DNA from: an uncultured Caulobacteraceae bacterium
Lineage (GTDB): Bacteria > Pseudomonadota > Alphaproteobacteria > Caulobacterales > Caulobacteraceae
Length of the DNA stretch: 11,520 nucleotides
Direction: 5' to 3'
Assembly (NCBI GenBank): GCA_946482375.1
Contig: CAMLRH010000054.1
Span: forward strand, 1 to 11,520
Below the pieces are notes generated by a model. The model saw nothing but the letters and a program-made list of their open reading frames with translations, searched no databases and was not told the origin of the DNA. Positions 1-7,390 of this stretch are shown in pieces (within the stretch, counting starts at the first letter, position 1; every line of letters starts with the position of its first letter). A program made the position numbers and the translations under genes.

Positions 1-1214
1 ACGTCGTCCGCCGCGAGATGAACGTGGCCGAGGGCGACGCCTACAACCGCGTGCTCGTCGACCGTTCGCGTAACCAGATCCGCGCGCTGGGCTTCTTCAA
101 GGAGGTCGAGGTCGAGGAAATCCCCAGCGCCCAGCCCGATCGCACCAGCCTGCGGGTGAAGGTGGAAGAACAGCCCACCGGCGAGCTTTCCTTCAGCGCC
201 GGCTATTCATCGGTCGACCAGCTTGTTCTCGACCTCGGCATCTCGGAGCGGAACTTCCGCGGACGCGGCCAGAGCGTGCGGGCCCGCGTCTCCGTCGGCT
301 CGCTGCGCCAGCAGGTGGACTTCTCCTTCACCGAGCCGCGCTTCCTGGGCCGCGACCTGCGCGCCGGTGTCGACCTCTACTCGTACCGCTACAACTTCAG
401 CCGCCAGACGGCGTTCGATACCCGCTCGATCGGCGGCGGCCTGCGCCTCGGCTTCCCGCTGACGCAGAACGCCTCGATGTCGCTGCGCTACACCCTGCGC
501 AGCGACGAGGTGGTGGTCGATGACTCGCTGTGCGCCATCTACGTCACGCTGTGCGAGCAGCGCGGTTCGGACGTCACCTCGCTGATCGGCTACGGCCTGC
601 GCTGGGACCGCCGGAACGACCCGATCCGGCCGACCCGCGGCTTCTTCGCCGACCTGACGCAGGACATCGCCGGCGTCGGCGGCGACGTGAACTACTTGCG
701 CACCGAGGCCGACGGCGGCTGGTACTACGGCATCACCAGGGACTTCGTGCTCAGCGCCACCGGCACGGCCGGCTATATCGACGGCTGGGGCGGCGACCCG
801 ATCCGCATCAACGACCGCTTCTACAAGGGCGGCAACACCTTCCGCGGCTTCGAGACGGCGGGTATCGGTCCGCGCAACACGCTTCGTAACGACGCGCTGG
901 GCGGCAAGCTCTACGCCATCGGTTCGCTGGAGCTGACGGTGCCGACCTTCCTGCCCGAGCAGTACGGCATCAAGGCCGCGCTGTTCACCGATGTCGGCAC
1001 GCTCGGCATCATCGACGACGAGGACAAGGAGGCCGCGCCGGGCATCCCCAACCCGTTCGTCCACGACGACCTGTCCTTGCGCGCTTCGGCGGGCATCAGC
1101 GTCTTCTGGCGCTCGCCAATGGGTCCGATCCGGTTCGACTTCAGCCAAGTTTTGGCCAAAGAAGACTACGACAAGACCGAGACCTTCCGCTTCTCCACCT
1201 CAACCAGGTTCTAA
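1..1214 (+). CDS. bamA: Outer membrane protein assembly factor BamA, C-terminal part (5' end outside window)
   Basis: This is the C-terminal part of BamA, the outer-membrane beta-barrel that inserts and folds other outer-membrane proteins. The reading frame is already open at position 3 (VVRREMNVAEGD, typical of the last POTRA domain), so the ATG at 18 is internal. The rest of POTRA5 runs to about position 190, ending in VKVEEQPTGE. The 16-strand barrel fills the remainder. The loop-6 motif FRGF (VRGF/Y in the family, needed for activity) lies at 840-851, and the protein ends in an aromatic residue (STSTRF), as expected for the C-terminal beta-signal. Loop 6 is short and lacks the cysteine pair of E. 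coli BamA. A CX6C pair occurs instead in an earlier loop (531-554). The OmpH-like gene starts 7 nt downstream, the usual arrangement in proteobacteria. The identification is near certain; the N-terminal POTRA domains are not visible. Confidence 0.97.
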   Translation, partial: VVRREMNVAEGDAYNRVLVDRSRNQIRALGFFKEVEVEEIPSAQPDRTSLRVKVEEQPTGELSFSAGYSSVDQLVLDLGISERNFRGRGQSVRARVSVGSLRQQVDFSFTEPRFLGRDLRAGVDLYSYRYNFSRQTAFDTRSIGGGLRLGFPLTQNASMSLRYTLRSDEVVVDDSLCAIYVTLCEQRGSDVTSLIGYGLRWDRRNDPIRPTRGFFADLTQDIAGVGGDVNYLRTEADGGWYYGITRDFVLSATGTAGYIDGWGGDPIRINDRFYKGGNTFRGFETAGIGPRNTLRNDALGGKLYAIGSLELTVPTFLPEQYGIKAALFTDVGTLGIIDDEDKEAAPGIPNPFVHDDLSLRASAGISVFWRSPMGPIRFDFSQVLAKEDYDKTETFRFSTSTRF

Positions 1215-1221
1215 AAATACA

Positions 1222-1839
1222 ATGACGTCCAGGAAACTCATGGCTGCCACCGCTGGTGCGGCCTCCGCTCTGATCTTCGCGACGACCGCGTTTGCTCAGA
1301 CCCCCGCCGCGGCTCCGGCCGTGTCCCATGGCCCGGCCATCGCCGGCGTCTGCTACCTGTCGACCCAGGAGGCGATCGCCACCTCGACCGTCGGCAAGCA
1401 CGTCAACACGCGCATGCAGCAGCTGATCCAGCAGGTGAACACCGAGCTGCAGCCCGAGCAGACCATCATCGAGAACGAAGGCAAGGCGCTCGAAGCCGGC
1501 CGCGCCACGATGGACCAGGCCACCCTGCAGGGCCGCGCGACCGCCTGGCAGACCCGTCTGACCAACTTCCAGCGCCTGGCCGCCCAGCGCGAGAACGAGC
1601 TGGAAGCGACGCAGCAGAAGGCCGTCGCCCGCGTGCTGCAGGAGATGGACCCCATCGCCAAGCAACAGTACCAGGCCCGCCGCTGCGCGGTCCTGCTCGA
1701 CCGTTCCAGCGTCATGCTCGGCAACCCGGCCATGGACCTGACCCCCGCGGTCATCCAGGGCCTGAACGCGAAGATCACCACCTTCGCCTTCGAGCGTGAG
1801 CGCCTGCAGCAGCCGGCCGCCACGCCCGCCGCCAAGTAA
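1222..1839 (+). CDS. OmpH/Skp-family periplasmic chaperone
   Basis: This encodes a 205-residue exported protein of the OmpH/Skp family, which holds unfolded outer-membrane proteins in the periplasm for the BAM complex. Residues 1-25 form a signal peptide (basic SRK, hydrophobic core, AFA before Q26, a signal peptidase I site). After a short Ala/Pro linker comes a beta-strand (IAGVCYLS), then a long charged and Gln-rich helical region (about 55-150) matching the Skp tentacles. The closing strand and tail carry the alphaproteobacterial pattern LLDRSS...NPAMDLTP. The start is debatable. ATG 1222 gives the basic n-region that a signal peptide needs but has only a distant ribosome site. ATG 1240 has AGGA 5 nt upstream (1231-1234) but would lose both basic residues, so 1222 is preferred. 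Cys44 and Cys155 fall in the two predicted body strands. The position after bamA and before lpxD is the standard one. Confidence 0.9.
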   Translation: MTSRKLMAATAGAASALIFATTAFAQTPAAAPAVSHGPAIAGVCYLSTQEAIATSTVGKHVNTRMQQLIQQVNTELQPEQTIIENEGKALEAGRATMDQATLQGRATAWQTRLTNFQRLAAQRENELEATQQKAVARVLQEMDPIAKQQYQARRCAVLLDRSSVMLGNPAMDLTPAVIQGLNAKITTFAFERERLQQPAATPAAK

Positions 1840-1859
1840 CGACTCGACGCCTCGGCCCG

Positions 1860-1880
1860 GGTCCTTGATTAAGAGGGACC
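1860..1880 (+). promoter_or_regulatory. Hairpin enclosing the lpxD ribosome binding site
   Basis: GGTCCTT at 1860-1866 can pair with AGGGACC at 1874-1880 (six Watson-Crick pairs and one G-U), leaving a 7-nt loop at 1867-1873. The 3' arm holds most of the lpxD Shine-Dalgarno sequence (AGAGGGA, 1872-1878) and ends directly before the ATG at 1881. This is in the 41-nt gap between the OmpH-like gene and lpxD, the largest gap upstream of lpxB. It could lower or regulate lpxD translation. No T-run follows, so it is not a terminator. The pairing is seen directly; the function is inferred. Confidence 0.4.
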
Positions 1881-2894
1881 ATGCCGGACGCACGATTCTA
1901 CGAAGACCTGGGGCCGGTCAGCCTCGCGGACCTCGCGAAGCTGACCGGCTCTTCGTTTGCCGGCGACGGGTCGGCGACGATCCGCACCGTCGCGCCGCTG
2001 GGAAAGGCGGGCGAGGATGCCGTCGCCTTCCTGTCCGACCGCCGCTACGCCCATGAACTGGCCGGCACGAAAGCCGGCGCCTGCTTCGTGACCGCCGAGG
2101 CCGCGGACGCGGCGCCGCCCGGCTGCGCGGCGCTGGTCACCGCGCTGCCGCAGGCCGCCTGGGCCGCCGCCGCTGTGCGTCTATACCGCCCGCGTCGCCA
2201 CGAAGGCTCCGACGCCGTTCACCCGTCGGCCGAGCTTGAGGAGGGCGTCGCGATCGCCCCCGGCGCCGTGATCGGGCAAGACGCCAGGATCGGGCGCGGC
2301 ACGACCATCGGGCCGAACGCCGTCGTCGGCCCGGGCGTCGCCATCGGCCGCGACTGCCGGATCGGCGCCAACGTCTATATCGGCTTTGCGCTGCTCGGCG
2401 ACGGGGTGCAGGTCATGGCCAACGCCGTGGTCGGGGAAGCCGGTTTCGGCGCCACCGGCGCGGCCACGGGGGTGGTCGATATCCCTCAGCTCGGCCGCGT
2501 CATCCTGCAGGACAACGTCACCGTCGGCGCCAACAGCTGCATCGACCGGGGGGCCTGGGACGACACGGTGATCGGCGAGAACACCAAGATCGACAACCTG
2601 GTCCAGATCGCCCACAACGTCCGCGTCGGACGCAACTGCGTGATGGCCTCACAGACGGGCATTTCCGGCTCGACGGTGGTGGGCGACGGCGCCCAGTTCG
2701 GCGGCCGCGCGGGCGTGGCCGACCACATCACCATCGGCGCCGGGGCGCGTCTGGCGGCGGGCTCGGGCGCCATGAAGGACGTGCCGCCGGGCGAAACCTG
2801 GGGCGGCATCCCAGCCAGGCCCATCCGGCAGTGGATGAAGGAAAGCGCCTGGCTGATGCGCAACGCCGGCCGCAAGGAGAGCAGGGGCGAATGA
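1881..2894 (+). CDS. lpxD: UDP-3-O-(3-hydroxyacyl)glucosamine N-acyltransferase LpxD
   Basis: LpxD transfers an (R)-3-hydroxyacyl chain from acyl-ACP to the 2-amino group of the UDP-3-O-acyl-glucosamine intermediate. This is the third step of lipid A synthesis, in the cytoplasm. The 337-residue length is normal. The N-terminal uridine-binding domain covers about residues 1-110. A left-handed beta-helix of hexapeptide repeats follows (about 115-300), and then a C-terminal helix (IRQWMKES...). The catalytic base is His245 in QIAHNV, equivalent to E. coli His239. The segment [12 protein letters not shown] before it is also a family signature. The ATG has AGAGGGA 2 nt upstream of it within a predicted hairpin. 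The stop overlaps the fabZ start as ATGA, so the two are probably translationally coupled. Confidence 0.98.
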   Translation: MPDARFYEDLGPVSLADLAKLTGSSFAGDGSATIRTVAPLGKAGEDAVAFLSDRRYAHELAGTKAGACFVTAEAADAAPPGCAALVTALPQAAWAAAAVRLYRPRRHEGSDAVHPSAELEEGVAIAPGAVIGQDARIGRGTTIGPNAVVGPGVAIGRDCRIGANVYIGFALLGDGVQVMANAVVGEAGFGATGAATGVVDIPQLGRVILQDNVTVGANSCIDRGAWDDTVIGENTKIDNLVQIAHNVRVGRNCVMASQTGISGSTVVGDGAQFGGRAGVADHITIGAGARLAAGSGAMKDVPPGETWGGIPARPIRQWMKESAWLMRNAGRKESRGE

Positions 2895-3343
2895 GCGAAG
2901 AGACCGACATCGCCATTGCGGAAATCCTGGAACGGATACCGCACCGCTATCCCTTCCTGCTGGTCGACCGGGCGCAGGACTACCGCGCCAACGAGTCCAT
3001 CGTCGGCATCAAGAACGTCACCTTCAACGAACCCTTCTTCGCCGGCCACTTCCCCGACAACCCGGTGATGCCCGGCGTGCTGATCGTCGAGGCGATGGGC
3101 CAGACGGGCGCGGTCCTGATGTCGAAGTCGCTGGAGGTCGATCCGGCCGGCAAGACCATCTTCTTCATGTCCATCGACAACTGCCGCTTCCGCTCCCCGG
3201 TGCGGCCGGGCGACGTTCTGCGTATGGACGTAACCGTGGTCTTCCACCGCCGCGGCATCTTCAAGTTTTACGGCAAGGCCTCGGTGGACGGCAATCTGGC
3301 GGCCGAAGCCGACTTCGCCGCCATGCTGGTGGAGACGGGCTGA
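2891..3343 (+). CDS. fabZ: 3-hydroxyacyl-[acyl-carrier-protein] dehydratase FabZ
   Basis: FabZ dehydrates (R)-3-hydroxyacyl-ACP to trans-2-enoyl-ACP in type II fatty acid elongation. It draws on the same hydroxyacyl-ACP pool used by LpxA and LpxD, which explains its place between their genes. The 150-residue hot-dog-fold protein carries the signature [11 protein letters not shown], with catalytic His53 and then Glu67 (E. coli His54 and Glu68), preceded by the usual [12 protein letters not shown]. The frame is open further upstream, but ATG 2891 gives the standard N-terminus and overlaps the lpxD stop by 4 nt. AAGGAG lies at 2874-2879 and AGGGG closer at 2883-2887. The TGA overlaps the lpxA ATG by one base. 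Confidence 0.98.
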   Translation: MSEETDIAIAEILERIPHRYPFLLVDRAQDYRANESIVGIKNVTFNEPFFAGHFPDNPVMPGVLIVEAMGQTGAVLMSKSLEVDPAGKTIFFMSIDNCRFRSPVRPGDVLRMDVTVVFHRRGIFKFYGKASVDGNLAAEADFAAMLVETG

Positions 3344-4137
3344 TGGCCGAAATTCACCCCACCGCCATGGTCGCCAAGGGCGCCGAGCTGGCCGAAGGCG
3401 TCGTCATCGGGCCCTACTGTATCGTCGGTGGGGCGGTGAAGCTCGGTCGCAACGTGCGGCTGACCTCTCATGTGGTGGTCGAGGGCGTCACCGAGGTCGG
3501 CGACGACAGTGAGATCCACGCCTTCGCCAACATCGGCGGCCCGCCGCAGCACCTGGCGCACAAGGGCGAGCCGACGGAGCTGAAGATCGGGCCGCGCAAC
3601 ATCATCCGCGAGCACGTCACCATGCACACCGGCACCGCCCAGGGCCGGGGCGTGACCACGGTGGGGTCCGATGGCCTGCACATGGTCGGCAGCCACATCG
3701 CCCACGACTGCATCGTCGGCGACCACGTCGTGCTGGCCAAGGGCGCGACGCTGGGTGGTCACGTGGTCATGGGCGACTATGTGTTCATGGGCGGGCTGGC
3801 GGCCGTGCACCAGTTCAGCCGCGTGGGCCGCTACGCCTTCATCGGCGGTCTGGCGGCGGTGACCAAGGACGTGATTCCTTTCGGTTCGGTGTGGGGCAAC
3901 CACGCCCACCTCGAGGGGCTGAACCTGGTCGGCCTCAAGCGCCGGGGTTTCCCGCGCGAGACCATCAGCGCCATGCGCTCGGCCTACCGCATGCTGATGG
4001 CCGACGAGGGCACCTTCCAGGAGCGGCTGGAGGACACTGCCCAGACCTTCGGCGAGGTGCCCGAGGTGATGGAGATCGTCGACTTCATCCGCAGCGAGGC
4101 CAACCGCCCGCTCTGCCTGCCCGAACGGGAGGTCTGA
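3343..4137 (+). CDS. lpxA: UDP-N-acetylglucosamine O-acyltransferase LpxA
   Basis: LpxA performs the first step of lipid A synthesis, moving an (R)-3-hydroxyacyl chain from ACP to the 3-position of the UDP-sugar in the cytoplasm. The 264-residue length is standard. Hexapeptide repeats form a left-handed beta-helix over about residues 1-190, followed by a helical C-terminal domain starting at [12 protein letters not shown]. The catalytic base is His121 in HIAHDC (E. coli His125), with His118 matching His122. AVHQF holds His156 (E. coli His160). Gly169 occupies the acyl-length ruler position (E. coli Gly173). The start shares one base with the fabZ stop (TGATG), so coupling is expected. Whether the acceptor is UDP-GlcNAc or its 3-amino analogue cannot be read from the sequence. 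Confidence 0.98.
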   Translation: MAEIHPTAMVAKGAELAEGVVIGPYCIVGGAVKLGRNVRLTSHVVVEGVTEVGDDSEIHAFANIGGPPQHLAHKGEPTELKIGPRNIIREHVTMHTGTAQGRGVTTVGSDGLHMVGSHIAHDCIVGDHVVLAKGATLGGHVVMGDYVFMGGLAAVHQFSRVGRYAFIGGLAAVTKDVIPFGSVWGNHAHLEGLNLVGLKRRGFPRETISAMRSAYRMLMADEGTFQERLEDTAQTFGEVPEVMEIVDFIRSEANRPLCLPEREV

Positions 4138-4141
4138 GGCG

Positions 4142-4972
4142 TTGCTCAAGCTCGGCCTCATAGCCGGGGGCGGCGCGCTGCCGGCGGAAGTCGCCGACCA
4201 CTGCCGCCGCGCCGGCCGCGACTACTACGTCATCCGCCTGAAAGGCTTCGCCGACCCGGCGCTGGCCGAACATCCGGGCGAGGAGGTCGGGCTCGGCCAG
4301 CTCGGCAAGTGCTTCAAGGTGCTCAGGCGTGAAGGGTGCAAGGCGATCTGCTTCGCCGGCATCGTCAGCCGTCCCGACTTCGCGACGCTCGTTCCCGACA
4401 TGCGCGGCATGGCCGCCTTGCCGGGCGTGATCGCCGCCGCCCGCAAGGGCGACGACGCCCTGCTGCGCGCCGTCGTCCGCGAGTTCGAGAAGGAAGGCTT
4501 CGCCGTCGAGGGAGCCCATGAAGTGCAGGGCGGCCTGACCCTGCCCGCCGGTCCACTCGGTCGCCATGCGCCTAAGGCCGAGCATCAGGCGGACATCGAG
4601 CGCGCCCTGCAGGTCGCCCGCGCCATCGGCGACCTCGACGTCGGGCAAGGGGCGGTGGTCTGCGACGGCCTGGTGCTGGCGGTGGAGGCGCAGGAGGGGA
4701 CCGACGCCATGCTCCGCCGCGTCGCCGAGCTGCCGCTGGCCATCCGAGGATCGCCGGAGACGCCGAAGGGCGTGCTCGCCAAGGCCCCCAAGCCGATCCA
4801 GGAGACGCGCATCGACCTGCCGACGATCGGGCTCGGCACCGTCCAGCGCGCCGCCCGCGCGGGGCTGGCGGGAATCGTCGGCGAGGCGGGACGGATACTG
4901 GTGGTCGACCGCAAGGAGATGATCGCCATGGCCGACGAACTCGGCCTCTTCATCTACGGCGTGGAGCCGTGA
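4142..4972 (+). CDS. lpxI: UDP-2,3-diacylglucosamine pyrophosphatase LpxI (TTG start)
   Basis: LpxI hydrolyses UDP-2,3-diacylglucosamine to lipid X (2,3-diacylglucosamine 1-phosphate) and UMP. It replaces the unrelated LpxH of E. coli, and the family was first described in Caulobacter. The 276-residue protein has the N-terminal signature MLKLGLIAGGGALP and an N-terminal domain to about residue 130. The C-terminal catalytic domain ends in the conserved LGLFIYG. Asp225 in RIDLPTIG matches the catalytic Asp225 of Caulobacter LpxI at the same residue number. The start is TTG at 4142, 4 nt after the lpxA stop, with GGGAGG at 4127-4132. No nearby ATG preserves the N-terminal motif. The stop overlaps the lpxB start. 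Confidence 0.97.
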   Translation: MLKLGLIAGGGALPAEVADHCRRAGRDYYVIRLKGFADPALAEHPGEEVGLGQLGKCFKVLRREGCKAICFAGIVSRPDFATLVPDMRGMAALPGVIAAARKGDDALLRAVVREFEKEGFAVEGAHEVQGGLTLPAGPLGRHAPKAEHQADIERALQVARAIGDLDVGQGAVVCDGLVLAVEAQEGTDAMLRRVAELPLAIRGSPETPKGVLAKAPKPIQETRIDLPTIGLGTVQRAARAGLAGIVGEAGRILVVDRKEMIAMADELGLFIYGVEP

Positions 4973-6126
4973 CACTCACCGTCATGCTGGTCGCCGCCGA
5001 GGCTTCCGGAGATGCGCTGGGCGCGAGCCTGGCCCAGGCGCTGAAGCGCCGACTGGGTGAGGGCGTCCGCTTCATCGGCGTCGGCGGCGAGAAGATGGCC
5101 GCGCAGGGCGTCGCGAGCCCCTTCGACATCTCCGAACTCTCGATCCTGGGCCTGTTCGAGGGCGTGAAAGCCTATCCGCGCGTGCTGCGCCGGGTGCGCG
5201 ACACGGCCGAGGTCGCCCGCGCCGACAAGCCCGACGTGGCTGTGCTGATCGACTCCTGGGGCTTCACCCTGCGCGTGGCTAAGGCGCTGCGGCGGCTCTA
5301 TCCCGACGTGCCGCTGATCAAGTACGTCGGGCCGCAGGTGTGGGCGACGCGGCCGGGGAGGGCGCGGGTGCTGGCGGGCGCCGTCGACCATCTGCTCGCC
5401 ACCCAGCCAATGGACCCGCCGTTCTATGCGCCGCACGGCCTGCCGGTGACCTTCGTCGGCTCCCCCGCGCTCGCCCGCGACTTCTCGAACGCCGACCCGA
5501 AACGGCTGCGCAAGGCCATTGGCGCGGGCGCGAAGGACCAGATCCTGCTTGTCCTGCCGGGCAGCCGGCCGGCCGAGATCGCTAACGTGCTGCCGGCCTT
5601 CGAGGAGGCGGTGAACCTGCTCAAGGCCGAACGGCCGAAGCTGCAGGTCGTCGTCCCGGTCGCCGCCACCGTCGCCGACGCCGTGCGCGGCCGCGTCGCC
5701 GGCTGGCCACACCGCGCCCACATCATCGAGGACGACCAGCTGAAGGACGACGCCTTCGTCGCCGCCGACGTGGCGCTGGCCTGCTCAGGCACGGTGACGA
5801 CCGAGCTGGCGCTGGCGGGCACGCCGGTGGTGGTCGGCTACCGTATCGGCAAGATCAGCCACTTCCTGCTCAAGCGGCTCATCCGCACGCCTTACATCAC
5901 GCTCTTCAACATCGCCGCCGGCCGCTTCGTCGCGCCGGAGTTCGTGCAGCACGAATGCACCGGTGAAAACCTCGCCCGCGCCGTGGCCGAACGCCTCGAC
6001 GACTCGAGCTTGCGAGCCCGCCAGGTGGCCGAGCAGAATGCCGCGCTGGAGCTCATGGGCCGGGGCCGCCGCGACCCGTCGGAAGCCGCCGCCGACGCCG
6101 TACTCAAGGTTCTGGGTAGAGCCTGA
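4969..6126 (+). CDS. lpxB: Lipid-A-disaccharide synthase LpxB (GTG start)
   Basis: LpxB is a family GT19 glycosyltransferase that joins lipid X to UDP-2,3-diacylglucosamine to give the beta-1,6 lipid A disaccharide. It acts at the inner face of the cytoplasmic membrane. The 385-residue length is standard. Motifs in order are EASGD (11-15), GVGGEKM, SELSILGLFEG, Asp95 in LIDSWGF, KYVGPQVWA, LPGSR with Arg200, and ACSGTVTTELAL. Asp95 and Arg200 match essential residues reported for LpxB (D98 and R201 in Haemophilus). The GTG start overlaps the lpxI stop by 4 nt (GTGA). An in-frame ATG at 4984 would trim only five residues and lacks a ribosome site. Its direct coupling to lpxI joins the enzyme that makes lipid X to the one that consumes it. 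Confidence 0.98.
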   Translation: MTLTVMLVAAEASGDALGASLAQALKRRLGEGVRFIGVGGEKMAAQGVASPFDISELSILGLFEGVKAYPRVLRRVRDTAEVARADKPDVAVLIDSWGFTLRVAKALRRLYPDVPLIKYVGPQVWATRPGRARVLAGAVDHLLATQPMDPPFYAPHGLPVTFVGSPALARDFSNADPKRLRKAIGAGAKDQILLVLPGSRPAEIANVLPAFEEAVNLLKAERPKLQVVVPVAATVADAVRGRVAGWPHRAHIIEDDQLKDDAFVAADVALACSGTVTTELALAGTPVVVGYRIGKISHFLLKRLIRTPYITLFNIAAGRFVAPEFVQHECTGENLARAVAERLDDSSLRARQVAEQNAALELMGRGRRDPSEAAADAVLKVLGRA

Positions 6127-6137
6127 ATTGACGCGGG

Positions 6138-6151
6138 CCCGCGCAAGCGGG
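6138..6151 (+). promoter_or_regulatory. Short hairpin with GCAA loop before the glycosidase start
   Basis: CCCGC (6138-6142) and GCGGG (6147-6151) form a 5-bp GC stem closed by a GCAA tetraloop of the stable GNRA class. The 3' arm contains the first bases of GGGAG (6149-6153), the likely ribosome binding site of the gene starting at 6162. A competing 12-bp palindrome, CGCGGGCCCGCG, occupies 6132-6143. No T-run follows, so this is not an intrinsic terminator for lpxB. It may modulate translation of the glycosidase. The pairing is seen directly; any role is inferred. Confidence 0.3.
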
Positions 6152-6161
6152 AGCGTGGCGC

Positions 6162-7388
6162 ATGGACATCCAATTCCCCGAGGGCTTCGTCTGGGGCACG
6201 GCCAGCGCCGCCCATCAGGTCGAAGGAAACAACACCAACAACGACTGCTGGCTGCTGGAGCACGTCAAGCCATCGCTGTTCTGGGAGCCGTCGGGCGACG
6301 CCATCGACCAGTATCACCGCTTCGCCGACGATGTGGCGATCCTGAGTGGACTCGGTGTCCAGGCCTACCGCTTCTCCATCGAATGGGCGCGGATCGAACC
6401 GGAGGAGGGGCATTTCAGCCAGGCCGCGCTCGATCACTACCAGCGCTGCATCTATGCCTGCGTGGAGCGCGGCATCCAGCCGGTGCTGACCTTTCACCAC
6501 TTCACCCAGCCGGTCTGGCAGGCTCGCAACGGCGGCATGATGGACCCGCGGTTTCCCGACCGCTTCGCTCGCTACTGCGAGTTCGCGACGCAGCTGCGTG
6601 ACTATGGTACCGCCTGCACGATCAACGAGCTGAACCTGCCGATCGTGACCCGGCCGATGCTGCTCAGCCTGGCGGAAACGGAGAAGGGCGCGCAGCGCCT
6701 GGCGGCTGCGCAGGCGGCGTTGGGTGGCGATGTCGGCGCCTTCTTCCTCTACACGCCGCGCGAAGCGATCCTGACCAATGGGCTGGCGGCCCACGCGAAG
6801 GGTCGCGACGCCATCAAGTCCGTTCGGCCGGAGGTGAAGGTCGGCATCACGCTCTCCATCCAGGACGAGGCCGCCGAACCCGGGGCCGAGGAGGTCGCCG
6901 CCAAGGCCCGTGAGGATCGTTATGGAGAATGTCTGAATGCCGTGAAGGGCGACGACTTCATCGGCGTGCAGACCTACAACCGCAACGTCCACCGGGCCGA
7001 CGGGACCCACGGCCCCGAGCCTGGCCATCCGCTGACGCCCATGGGTTACGAGGACCGGCCGCAGGCGCTGGCCGAGGTCTGCCGTTTCGTCTGGGAGCGG
7101 ACGAAGACCCCGATCCTCGTCACAGAGAACGGCATCTCGACCGAGGACGACGCCCGCCGCTGCGCCTTCATCCGCGAGGCGTTGACGGAGCTGCGCCGAG
7201 CCATGGACGACGGCGTCGACATCGGCGGCTACTTCTACTGGTCCTGCTTCGATAACTTCGAATGGCTGTACGGCTACAGCCAGAAGTTCGGCCTGGTGGG
7301 TGTCGAGCGCACCACGCAGCAACGGCAGATCAAGCCGTCGGCGGTGTTATTCGGCGAGATTGCACGGCGAAACGCGATAGGGAGCTGA
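6162..7388 (+). CDS. Family 1 glycoside hydrolase (beta-glucosidase-like)
   Basis: This encodes a retaining glycosidase of family GH1, which cleaves terminal beta-linked sugars (glucose, galactose, or 6-phospho forms in some members). The 408 residues are somewhat short for the usual 440-480. There is no signal peptide, so it is probably cytoplasmic. The (beta/alpha)8 barrel signatures are clear: FVWGTASAAHQVEG at residues 9-22, acid/base Glu156 in INELN, and nucleophile Glu322 in LVTENG. The glycone-site pair Glu367-Trp368 is in FEWLYGY. The usual HWDLP segment reads HHFTQPVW (112-119). The gene starts 35 nt after lpxB with GGGAG at 6149-6153, and ends 2 nt before the transporter gene. Its last codons include TTA (7347) and ATA (7377), unusual in this G+C-rich context. 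Substrate and any tie to lipid A are unknown. Confidence 0.92.
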   Translation: MDIQFPEGFVWGTASAAHQVEGNNTNNDCWLLEHVKPSLFWEPSGDAIDQYHRFADDVAILSGLGVQAYRFSIEWARIEPEEGHFSQAALDHYQRCIYACVERGIQPVLTFHHFTQPVWQARNGGMMDPRFPDRFARYCEFATQLRDYGTACTINELNLPIVTRPMLLSLAETEKGAQRLAAAQAALGGDVGAFFLYTPREAILTNGLAAHAKGRDAIKSVRPEVKVGITLSIQDEAAEPGAEEVAAKAREDRYGECLNAVKGDDFIGVQTYNRNVHRADGTHGPEPGHPLTPMGYEDRPQALAEVCRFVWERTKTPILVTENGISTEDDARRCAFIREALTELRRAMDDGVDIGGYFYWSCFDNFEWLYGYSQKFGLVGVERTTQQRQIKPSAVLFGEIARRNAIGS

Positions 7389-7390
7389 CG

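Noticed and set aside
1151..1160. Perfect 10-bp palindrome TTTGGCCAAA near the end of bamA
   Set aside because: It encodes conserved-looking BamA sequence (VLAKE), is isolated, and has no second copy or promoter element near it; likely chance.
991..1221. Upstream extension of the OmpH-like gene into bamA
   Set aside because: The extended N-terminus is a frame-shifted copy of the BamA end and would bury the signal peptide.
3268..4161. 297-codon open frame on the - strand over lpxA (and similar ones over the other lpx genes)
   Set aside because: His- and Asp-rich mirror translation of hexapeptide-repeat coding sequence, with no family features.
6128..6161. TTGACGCG at 6128 as a -35 element for the glycosidase gene
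   Set aside because: It fits the Caulobacter -35 consensus, but no GCTANAWC-like -10 follows within 10-14 nt before the start codon.
5892..7322. 476-codon open frame on the - strand across lpxB and the glycosidase gene
   Set aside because: It is antisense to two well-supported genes and shows no recognisable motif; a composition artefact.
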